Origin: CAWIJJ01 sp963836405
GTDB lineage: Bacteria > Acidobacteriota > Terriglobia > Bryobacterales > Bryobacteraceae
Reading direction: 5' to 3'
Assembly (NCBI GenBank): GCA_963836405.1
Contig: CAWIJL010000009.1
Coordinates: 62,001-126,000 of the forward strand
Length of the DNA stretch: 64,000 nt
Made by a program: the position numbers and the translations under genes. Below the pieces are notes generated by a model. It ran no database searches, was not told the DNA's origin, and was given only the letters and a program-made list of their open reading frames with translations. Position 1 is the stretch's first letter. Each line of letters begins with the position of its first letter. Below are positions 57,717 through 64,000 of this stretch, one piece after another.

Positions 57717-58505
57717 GTGGAGACACAGGTAAAGAGCGCGCCGCCGCGCTTGTGGACCAGGGTCACTGAGATCAGCCGCGACGTGCGGCGCGGGTTCATC
57801 GCGGAATGGACCGTCACCGTAATTCTGCTGCTTTTCGCGACCACGACGCTCGTCCAGGCCTTCGTGATCCCCACCGCGTCCATGGAAAACACGCTCCTCA
57901 TCGGGGACCACGTGCTGGTGGACAAGCTTGTCTACTCGCCGAGCGGAGCTCCGGCGCGCGCGGCGCTGCCCTATCGTGACGTGCACCGCGGCGACGTCAT
58001 CGTGTTTCGTTTTCCCTTGAACATCAAGGAGGACTACGTCAAGCGCGCCATAGGCCTCCCGGGCGACCGCATCCGCCTTCAGGACAAGCAGCTCATTCTG
58101 AACGGTCATGCCGTCACCGAGCCGTACGTCATCCACCGCACCGATTTCATCAACGCCTATCGGGACAACTTTCCCTCGGCGCCCGATCCGGGGCTTCCGC
58201 CGAGCGCGCTGGATATGCTGCAGAATCACGTGCAAAACGGCGAACTGGTGGTCCCGCAAGGCTTCATTTTCGCCATGGGAGACAACCGCGACGATTCGCT
58301 GGACAGCCGCTATTGGGGCTTCGTTCCGCACGAAAATATCGTGGGAACGCCGCTGATCATTTATTGGTCGTTCGATGCGCCCACGCAGGATTTGACCAAT
58401 CCGAACATCGGCATCGATCACATTATCGACGTGGTGACCAATTTTTTCAGCAAGACGCGCTGGTCCCGCACGTTTAAGCTGGTCCGCGGATACCCGCTTC
58501 AGTAA
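57717..58505 (+). CDS. lepB: Signal peptidase I
   Basis: Leader peptidase cuts signal peptides from secreted proteins, fitting the many exported enzymes here. The 262-residue protein has a single N-terminal membrane helix (about 31-50), nucleophile Ser55 in PTASMENTLL, general base Lys109 in YVKRAIGLPGD and the box GDNRDDSLDSR. An insert of about 40 residues (VIHRTDFINAY... to ...NHVQNG) precedes the last box. The GTG at 57717 was preferred to one at 57684; neither has a clear ribosome site. It is divergent from the MoxR-type gene. Confidence 0.93.
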   Translation: METQVKSAPPRLWTRVTEISRDVRRGFIAEWTVTVILLLFATTTLVQAFVIPTASMENTLLIGDHVLVDKLVYSPSGAPARAALPYRDVHRGDVIVFRFPLNIKEDYVKRAIGLPGDRIRLQDKQLILNGHAVTEPYVIHRTDFINAYRDNFPSAPDPGLPPSALDMLQNHVQNGELVVPQGFIFAMGDNRDDSLDSRYWGFVPHENIVGTPLIIYWSFDAPTQDLTNPNIGIDHIIDVVTNFFSKTRWSRTFKLVRGYPLQ

Positions 58506-58508
58506 GGG

Positions 58509-59111
58509 CTACGACCCCGGATTGAATTCGAACGTATCGGTATTGGTCCGGACCACCAGCTTGCCCGGTCCCAGGGGTTTGCCTTCGGTCGCGAAGAAGA
58601 CCGCGCCGTCCGTCGATTCTCCCGCATCCAGCTTGGTTTGCACGAGCGCGAGGGCGCTCGCCGTCGCCGCTGCCCGCACTTTTGCGCCGCTCATCAGCAG
58701 GGCCGCCTGGCGCCGCGTTTCGTAGCCGTTGGTGGAGCGCAGGTTCGGGTTTCCGTAGACCGACGTCTCATACGTGGTCACCAGCTTGATCACGTCGTTC
58801 CCGCTGCTTTTCTGGTAAAGCATGGAGATGACGGTGCGGGAGGGTGTTGCCGGGATCACTTCGCCGCCGCTGCGAATGAACCTGAAGTCTTCGGGCCGGA
58901 TCACGTAGGGTGCACCCGAACCGTTCGAAACGGCTACCTGGACGATCGAGAAATCCCGCACGTGAGAGGGCAACTGCGCGAACATCACGGTCACGCCGGA
59001 CCTGGTCAGGGTCTGGTACTTCAGTCCGTTTGCCTCGAATTCGATGACCTGGGAGAACGCCGCGGCCGCCAGCAGCGGGATAACCCCCAAAGTCCCGAAA
59101 ACCCGTGTCAT
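58509..59111 (-). CDS. Exported hypothetical protein
   Basis: The 200-residue protein has a signal peptide (ending AAAFSQ) and a mixed beta-sandwich-like body with no recognised motif (a PSHVRDFSIVQVAVSNGS segment resembles a C2- or Ig-like strand pair). It may be an envelope protein. It converges with lepB, with three bases between the stops, and is divergent from pckA. Confidence 0.7.
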   Translation of the reverse strand: MTRVFGTLGVIPLLAAAAFSQVIEFEANGLKYQTLTRSGVTVMFAQLPSHVRDFSIVQVAVSNGSGAPYVIRPEDFRFIRSGGEVIPATPSRTVISMLYQKSSGNDVIKLVTTYETSVYGNPNLRSTNGYETRRQAALLMSGAKVRAAATASALALVQTKLDAGESTDGAVFFATEGKPLGPGKLVVRTNTDTFEFNPGS

Positions 59112-59201
59112 AAAACCATCTTACGATACCCGGCTCTGCGGTATGTCATGCCGTTTATGCGACCATATGAGGATATCGGGGCCACAGGCATTGGGGAAAA
59201 C

Positions 59202-60821
59202 ATGATCAGTGAGCAGAAACAGACTTCCGATGTCGGGAGTAGACCCAGCCGCTTCGGGCTGGAGCAGCAAGGGATTCGTAACATCAACATTGCCTACTGG
59301 AACCTGGGCGCCTCGCATCTGGTCGAGCATGCGATTCAACGGCGCGAGGGCAGGCTGGCGGCCAACGGGGCGCTGGTGGTGCGAACCGGACAGTTCACCG
59401 GGCGCTCCCCCAAGGACAAGTTTATTGTGCGCGATGAGGTGACCGACCGCACGGTATCGTGGGGCGCCGTGAATCAGCCCATGAACGAAGCCCACTTCGA
59501 TCGTCTCTACGCGCGAATGCTCGTTTTCTGGCAAGGGCAGGACGTGTTTGTACAGGACTGCTTCGTGGGCGCCGATCGCGCCTATGCGGTCCCCCTTCGG
59601 GTGGTGACGCAACTCGCGTGGCACAACCTGTTTGCCCGCCAGTTGTTCATCCCCGCGCCGCCCGGCGAAACCGAGGGTCACCGCCCCGAGTTCACCATCC
59701 TGTTTGCGCCGGAGTTCCAGGCAAGCCCGGCGGAGGACGGCACCAACTCGGAGACCTGCATCGTGATCAATTTCAAAAAGCGGGTGGTGCTGATTTGTGG
59801 AACCAGTTACGCCGGTGAAATGAAGAAATCGGCATTCACCATCATGAACTACCTGCTTCCGGAGCAGGGGGTTTTCCCGATGCACTGCTCAGCCAATATC
59901 GGGGCGGGCGGCGACGTGGCGCTGTTCTTCGGGCTTTCCGGCACCGGCAAGACCACCCTCTCGGCCGATCCGCACCGCCGGCTGATCGGCGACGACGAAC
60001 ACGGCTGGAGCGACGCGGGCGTCTTCAATTTCGAAGGCGGCTGTTACGCCAAGTGCATCCGGCTGTCGCGCGAAAATGAGCCGCAGATCTGGAACGCGAT
60101 CCGCTACGGGACGGTGCTTGAAAACGTCGCCATGGATGCCGAAACGCGAATCCTCGATTTTGATTCGGAAGTTGTTACTGAGAATACCCGCGCCGCCTAT
60201 CCGCTCGAGTTCATCGATGGGGCTGTCATTCCGTCAGTGGGCGGCCATCCCGACAACGTGTTCTTTTTAACGGCGGATGCGTTCGGAGTGCTGCCTCCCA
60301 TCTCCCGGCTCACGCCGGAGCAGGCCATGTACCACTTCCTCAGCGGGTACACCGCCAAGGTGGCGGGCACCGAGCGCGGACTGGGTAAGGAACCGCAGGC
60401 GACGTTCAGCGCCTGTTTCGGCTCGCCGTTTCTGCCCCGTCCGGAAGCCGCGTATGCGTCGCTCCTTGGTGAAAAACTCCGCCGCCACCAAGCCGCCTGC
60501 TGGCTGGTGAACACGGGCTGGGTGGGAGGGCCATACGGGGTCGGAAACCGCATGAAACTGCCGCACACCCGGGCGATGCTGGCGGCCGCCCTTGCCGGCG
60601 AACTGGGCGGCGTACCGACCGAGCCGCATCCGATTTTCCGCGTGGCCGTGCCCGTGTCGTGCCCCGGCGTTCCGCCGCAGTTTCTGAATGCGCGCGGCAT
60701 GTGGACCGACAAGTCCGCGTACGACCGGGCGGCGCGCGACCTCAGCGCCCGCTTCAACCGGAATTTCGAACGCTTCAAAGACGTGAACCGCGAGATTGCG
60801 GACGCGGCGCCGGTTTTGTAG
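59202..60821 (+). CDS. pckA: ATP-dependent PEP carboxykinase
   Basis: The enzyme converts oxaloacetate and ATP to PEP, CO2 and ADP, the first step of gluconeogenesis. The 539-residue protein has the P-loop GLSGTGKT (residues 244-251), preceded by MHCSANIG, the metal site and a C-terminal TSKVAGTE-like segment (TAKVAGTERG) typical of ATP-type enzymes. The ATG at 59202 has GGGGAAAAC upstream and gives the usual length; an open frame continues upstream to 58638 but covers the opposite-strand gene. It supports growth on acids and amino acids. An ECF sigma gene follows after 38 bases. Confidence 0.95.
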   Translation: MISEQKQTSDVGSRPSRFGLEQQGIRNINIAYWNLGASHLVEHAIQRREGRLAANGALVVRTGQFTGRSPKDKFIVRDEVTDRTVSWGAVNQPMNEAHFDRLYARMLVFWQGQDVFVQDCFVGADRAYAVPLRVVTQLAWHNLFARQLFIPAPPGETEGHRPEFTILFAPEFQASPAEDGTNSETCIVINFKKRVVLICGTSYAGEMKKSAFTIMNYLLPEQGVFPMHCSANIGAGGDVALFFGLSGTGKTTLSADPHRRLIGDDEHGWSDAGVFNFEGGCYAKCIRLSRENEPQIWNAIRYGTVLENVAMDAETRILDFDSEVVTENTRAAYPLEFIDGAVIPSVGGHPDNVFFLTADAFGVLPPISRLTPEQAMYHFLSGYTAKVAGTERGLGKEPQATFSACFGSPFLPRPEAAYASLLGEKLRRHQAACWLVNTGWVGGPYGVGNRMKLPHTRAMLAAALAGELGGVPTEPHPIFRVAVPVSCPGVPPQFLNARGMWTDKSAYDRAARDLSARFNRNFERFKDVNREIADAAPVL

Positions 60822-60859
60822 CGATTCCTTTCGCCGCCTCCCGGTAATACTGTTCAGAT

Positions 60860-61399
60860 ATGGACCGGGTCAAGGCAGCGCGAAAAGGCGACGAAGAAGC
60901 GTTTCTCAAGCTTTTCGACGAACACCATTTGCCCGTATTCCGCTTCGCCTTTCGAATGACCGGTTCGACGGCGGATGCGGAAGAGATCGTCCAGGAGTGC
61001 TTTCTCGCCCTGCTGCACCCCGGCTGCCGCTTCGATGAGTCGCGGACGCCGCTGCGCACATACCTCTTCGGCGCGGTTCGCAACCAGGCGCTGAAGCGGA
61101 TGCGGCACCGCGACGAGCCCGTGGCGGACGGACCGGAACCTGCCGGCGATCTCTCGCCGGAAAGGGACCTGCTTCGGACCGAACTTCAGGATGTTGTGGC
61201 CGCAGCCGTGGCGCGCCTGCCGGAAACGCAGCGGGCGGTCCTGCTGCTTGCTCATTACGAACAGATGCCGCTTGCCGATATTGCCGCCACGCTCGAGATC
61301 GAGATCGGGGCGGTGAAGTCGAGGCTGCAACGTGCCCGCGCGGCGCTCAAAGAAATGCTCGCGGTGTATGCACCCGCCAGGAGAAGAATCGATGAATGA
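60860..61399 (+). CDS. ECF-type RNA polymerase sigma factor
   Basis: The 179-residue protein has sigma region 2 (FRFAFRMTGSTADAEEIVQECF) and region 4 (LPETQRAVLLLAHYEQMPLADIAATLEIEIGAVKSRLQRAR) with a helix-turn-helix. It directs polymerase to a stress regulon. It overlaps the next gene by eight bases, the usual arrangement for a sigma factor and its membrane anti-sigma partner. The signal is unknown. Confidence 0.94.
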   Translation: MDRVKAARKGDEEAFLKLFDEHHLPVFRFAFRMTGSTADAEEIVQECFLALLHPGCRFDESRTPLRTYLFGAVRNQALKRMRHRDEPVADGPEPAGDLSPERDLLRTELQDVVAAAVARLPETQRAVLLLAHYEQMPLADIAATLEIEIGAVKSRLQRARAALKEMLAVYAPARRRIDE

Positions 61400-62369
61400 C
61401 CAGGAACTCGATGAAACGTTGAACACGTGGGAAACGCCCGCCGCGCCGCCTTCGATGCGCGCGGGGCTGCGGATGAAATTTGCTTCAATGCAGGTGCGCA
61501 AGGTCTCCGGCGTGCCGTGGAAGTGGATCCTGGCGCTCGCACTCGGGGCTGGAGCGGTGGTGGGAGCCTCGCTGGTCTCCGATGGCGTCATCGGAGCCGA
61601 TGGCGGGCCCTGGGACGATCACACTTTCGTGCGCCGCACCCAGATTGTGCAGCCGGCGATCGCCAAACTCAACTGGTGGCGGTTGATGAGCGGGAAGACC
61701 ACCGGCCGGCGCTGGGAGGCGGGCCGCTTGACCGGATCGGTGTATGTCCACAACCGGCTTACGGGGAACAACTCCGGCTATACCTGGCAGGCGCTGCCCG
61801 CCGGCGGCGGCGAGTACCTGTTTACCGTTCTGCCGCTCGATCCGGCCGATGTGAAGGAGGGCGCAGTCGTGCCGCTAACGAAACTGCCGCCGCCGGTTCG
61901 CGTGAGGGCGGGGAAGAGCTTCGATGTACCCGTCTACGAAGGGGTCGGAATGCGCGTGATCGATCGCTACGAACTCACCGCCAACGCGGCGCGCCTCGCG
62001 CCACCGGTGGATGAAGCCCTGAGGGATTCCACAATCACGCTCACCAATCCGAAGCTTTACCGCAACGGAGCGTTCGCGGCGGACTCGGGCGGAGTCGTGG
62101 AAGCTTCCGGGCTTACGGCGAACCTGGAGGTGAAAGGCGTTGGCCGCTTCATCCTGGCAGTGGACCGGCAGACCAATACGAAATACGTCGCGGCCGGCAG
62201 GGTTACCGGCAACACGATGGAATTCGAGTTTGGTGGAGAGAGTTACCGCATCGTCTGCACCGCGCCCATCGCAACCGGCACGGAGAGACCGCTTTACGTC
62301 TACTTCCGCGGCGGCTCCGCAAGCGGCACCTCGTTCGGCAGCGGCGGTTCTGCCTCCGGATACAAGTGA
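61392..62369 (+). CDS. Membrane protein coupled to the ECF sigma factor (possible anti-sigma)
   Basis: The 325-residue protein has a short cytoplasmic N-terminus (about 45 residues, with no clear zinc-binding HxxxCxxC), one membrane helix (WILALALGAGAVVGASLV, about 47-64) and a periplasmic beta-rich region ending in a Gly/Ser-rich tail (GGSASGTSFGSGGSASG). It begins inside the sigma gene's end (AGGAGAAGAATCG before the ATG), so translation is coupled. Its place suggests anti-sigma function, but the N-terminus lacks known anti-sigma motifs. Confidence 0.72.
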   Translation: MNDQELDETLNTWETPAAPPSMRAGLRMKFASMQVRKVSGVPWKWILALALGAGAVVGASLVSDGVIGADGGPWDDHTFVRRTQIVQPAIAKLNWWRLMSGKTTGRRWEAGRLTGSVYVHNRLTGNNSGYTWQALPAGGGEYLFTVLPLDPADVKEGAVVPLTKLPPPVRVRAGKSFDVPVYEGVGMRVIDRYELTANAARLAPPVDEALRDSTITLTNPKLYRNGAFAADSGGVVEASGLTANLEVKGVGRFILAVDRQTNTKYVAAGRVTGNTMEFEFGGESYRIVCTAPIATGTERPLYVYFRGGSASGTSFGSGGSASGYK

Positions 62370-62371
62370 AG

Positions 62372-63337
62372 TCAGGGCTCCATTCGCTTCGCGCATTCGG
62401 CCAGGTCCGCGGAAATCCGCCGGATACTGGCGTAAGGGGCCAGGGCGCCGAAGGAGAAGCGGCAGAGGACGTCGTTGAGCCTCGCGGGAAGATAGCCGTA
62501 GACCTTGCGCAGGTTCATCACCCGGTTGGGAAAAAAGACGGAAGCATCGGCGTCAAGCAGGCGCCCGGAGAGTTCGGGCCTGATACGGAGCGCGTCATGG
62601 AAGGTGAGGAAGCCTTTGGCGCAGACGCAGTGGAGGATGTTGCCGGCGCTCCAGATGTCGAACTCGGGCGAGTCCTGGGTGAGGTCGAAATCGATCCATT
62701 TGTAGAGACCGGTTTCGCGCTCGATCAGAAGGTGGTCGTTGCGGATGTCGCCGTGACAGAGGCCGGCGTCGTGGAGTTGCCCGATTGCGCCGAGGCTGTC
62801 GGCCACGCGGGCAAGGATGCCGGGCAGCAGGGTGCGGCAATACGCTTCGTGGCGAAGCGGCAGGGACTCGATGTAACTGAGCAGGTCGGTGCCGCGGACG
62901 AAATCAATGATGCGGACGAGATTGCCGGCGGCGTCGGTCACGGACTTGCCCTGCATGAAGCGACCGTCTTCGCGCACGAGGTCGAGTACCGCGGCCTCTT
63001 TGGCGGGGCTGCGATAACAGCGAATCTCGCGGTCTCCGATGTGCACCTTGAACTGTTCCTCGCAGCCGAGTTTCAATTCGACTGCGCGGCCGGTTTCGAG
63101 GGAGAGCGCGCGCTTGACCCAGAACTTGGGCTGATCGTCGATTCCGAACCGCCCTTCGTGTTCGTTGGAGCGCACCAGGAAATGCTCGCCGCCGAGGCGG
63201 ACGATGTCGCCGCGTTCGATGGACATGCAGTTGGTGGTGTCGTCCCACACGCGGGGATGGGCGGGCGGCGCGTCGCCGGTGAGTGCGGCGGCCCTTTGCC
63301 GGATCCAGGCTTCGGTCTCGGAATCGACGGGCATCAC
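62372..63337 (-). CDS. Protein-kinase-like (RIO/ABC1-type) protein
   Basis: The 321-residue cytoplasmic protein has a kinase-like fold: catalytic loop CHGDIRNDHLL (HGDxxxxN-like) and a metal site WIDFDL in place of DFG. The N-lobe Lys may be in FWVKRAL. Small kinases like this include unusual Ser/Thr kinases. The substrate is not known. It converges with the sigma-linked gene and its start lies 18 bases from the downstream stop of the next gene on the same strand. Confidence 0.75.
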   Translation of the reverse strand: MMPVDSETEAWIRQRAAALTGDAPPAHPRVWDDTTNCMSIERGDIVRLGGEHFLVRSNEHEGRFGIDDQPKFWVKRALSLETGRAVELKLGCEEQFKVHIGDREIRCYRSPAKEAAVLDLVREDGRFMQGKSVTDAAGNLVRIIDFVRGTDLLSYIESLPLRHEAYCRTLLPGILARVADSLGAIGQLHDAGLCHGDIRNDHLLIERETGLYKWIDFDLTQDSPEFDIWSAGNILHCVCAKGFLTFHDALRIRPELSGRLLDADASVFFPNRVMNLRKVYGYLPARLNDVLCRFSFGALAPYASIRRISADLAECAKRMEP

Positions 63338-63355
63338 GGAGGAGTCGAGTGGAGC

Positions 63356-64000
63356 TTATCTTAACGCGTCGACGGAGAATGGCGCCGCTTGAACCGTTAC
63401 CGCGCTGACACCCGGGAGGGACTTGGCCACGCGTTCGATGGCGACGCGATCCTCCTCGCAATCGCCGCGGATCAGGATGGAGCCGTCGCGGGATTCCACC
63501 TCGACCTCCAGGTTTAGGGTGTAGGGATCCTGGACGAGGGCGGCGCGCACGGCGCAGGCCAGGGCGAAATCGTTCATCGCGTCGCGACCTTCGGCAGTGA
63601 ACTCGAAGGCACCGGAGGCGACCAGGGAAGCTACCGCGGCGGAGGCCTGTTCGACGCTGATCCGTTCCAGGTTGATGATGAAGTCGTAGAGGGAGGGTTC
63701 GTTCCAATCCAGGCCGTAGAGGAACTGAGTCCATTTGCGGCGGTCGCGGTCGAGCGATTCGACGTGGTCGGCGGCCTCGGCGCGGCTCAAATGTAGGCGC
63801 TCCTCGGCCAGGCGCACGCGGTGCGCGGCGGGTGTGGTGATGCGCAGGCGGAGCAGGCCGGGCACGCCTTTGAGAAGCAGGTGCCCGGCGAGCCCGTGGT
63901 ATACGGCACAGCCGGCGCGAACCTCCGCGGCGAGCGCGGCCTGGATGAGCGCGAGGTAGATGTAGCGGGTGTGGTTAAACCGGCCGGGGAAGGCGGGCGG
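63356..64000 (-). CDS. Cytidylate-kinase-like protein with C-terminal BON domain, 5' end missing
   Basis: At least 214 residues are present and the frame runs off the window at 64000. The N-terminal part CAVYHGLAGHLLLKGVPG and SRAEAADHVESLDRDRRKW, then FLYGLDWNEPSLYDFIINLE, match cytidylate-kinase-like proteins of the P-loop kinase family. The last 70 residues (VEVESRDGSILIRGDC...SLPGV) look like a BON domain, which often binds membranes or small molecules. The fusion is uncommon. The kinase-like gene starts 18 bases downstream. Confidence 0.8.
   Translation of the reverse strand, partial: PPAFPGRFNHTRYIYLALIQAALAAEVRAGCAVYHGLAGHLLLKGVPGLLRLRITTPAAHRVRLAEERLHLSRAEAADHVESLDRDRRKWTQFLYGLDWNEPSLYDFIINLERISVEQASAAVASLVASGAFEFTAEGRDAMNDFALACAVRAALVQDPYTLNLEVEVESRDGSILIRGDCEEDRVAIERVAKSLPGVSAVTVQAAPFSVDALR

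Noticed and set aside
57644..57925. A longer start for the MoxR-type ATPase
   Set aside because: The extension is antisense to lepB, and GAGGGGGG directly precedes the TTG at 57643.
58638..59201. A longer N-terminus for PEP carboxykinase
   Set aside because: It lies antisense to the exported hypothetical gene and would make the protein much longer than the family.

Overview
The window looks like chromosomal DNA of a GC-rich, Gram-negative soil bacterium, most likely an Acidobacteriota member near the Solibacter/Bryobacter group. This rests on the LPS-assembly protein LptD, the many exported carbohydrate-active and esterase-type enzymes with Tat or Sec signals, Gly/Arg/Ala-rich inserts inside secreted enzymes, and combinations such as DUF1080, Tat sulfatase, GH78 and S46 peptidase. 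The lineage is inferred from gene content, not from a marker-gene match. No prophage, IS element, CRISPR array or rRNA operon was seen.

Layout. 1-6.6 kb: glutamate synthase (gltBD, minus strand) divergent from a LysR regulator, with a palindrome over the gltB -35 box; the LysR frame is broken by one extra base near its 3' end. A DUF1080 exported protein follows. 6.6-7.4 kb is gene-poor and may hold a decayed FG-GAP repeat. 7.4-22 kb is a degradation block: 2OG-Fe(II) dioxygenase-like protein, sulfatase, PIG-L deacetylase, amidase, GH3 glycosidase with PA14 insert, type-B carboxylesterase, catalase-like haem protein and GH78 alpha-L-rhamnosidase. A BrnA antitoxin with only a remnant of its BrnT toxin and a tRNA-Phe follow. 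22.9-31.2 kb: class I fumarase, a lone HlyD-type adaptor, a translationally coupled trio (cyclic-nucleotide-fold protein, alanine-dehydrogenase-like protein, acyl-CoA transferase), glucose-6-phosphate isomerase and an RDD membrane protein. 31-37 kb is envelope-related: lptD, a polytopic membrane protein and a UDP-galactopyranose-mutase-like flavoprotein. 37-41.6 kb: Tat-type mannonate dehydratase, exported Gfo/Idh/MocA protein and S46 peptidase. 41.9-47.6 kb: small proteins including a degenerate GIY-YIG protein, an RRM RNA-binding protein, AlaX-type editing protein, redoxin, HExxH metalloprotease, MFS transporter and two very short convergent genes.

47.7-54.8 kb: metallo-beta-lactamase-fold hydrolase, neutral ceramidase, a frameshifted amidohydrolase, a TIR-domain membrane protein with three 67-residue tandem repeats, a choline-kinase-like phosphotransferase and a double YciI-like protein. 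54.9-64 kb: a MoxR/VWA pair, signal peptidase I, PEP carboxykinase, an ECF sigma factor coupled to a membrane protein, a protein-kinase-like protein and a truncated cytidylate-kinase-like/BON fusion.

The genes suggest a heterotroph that hydrolyses plant or microbial polymers outside the cell (rhamnosidase, glucosidase, sulfatase, esterase, peptidase) and runs central metabolism through Pgi, fumarase and PEP carboxykinase, with nitrogen assimilated by GltBD. The least explained item is the TIR-transmembrane-repeat protein at 51.6-52.8 kb. Two genes are broken by what look like single-base insertions in short G/C runs, which could be natural or assembly errors.
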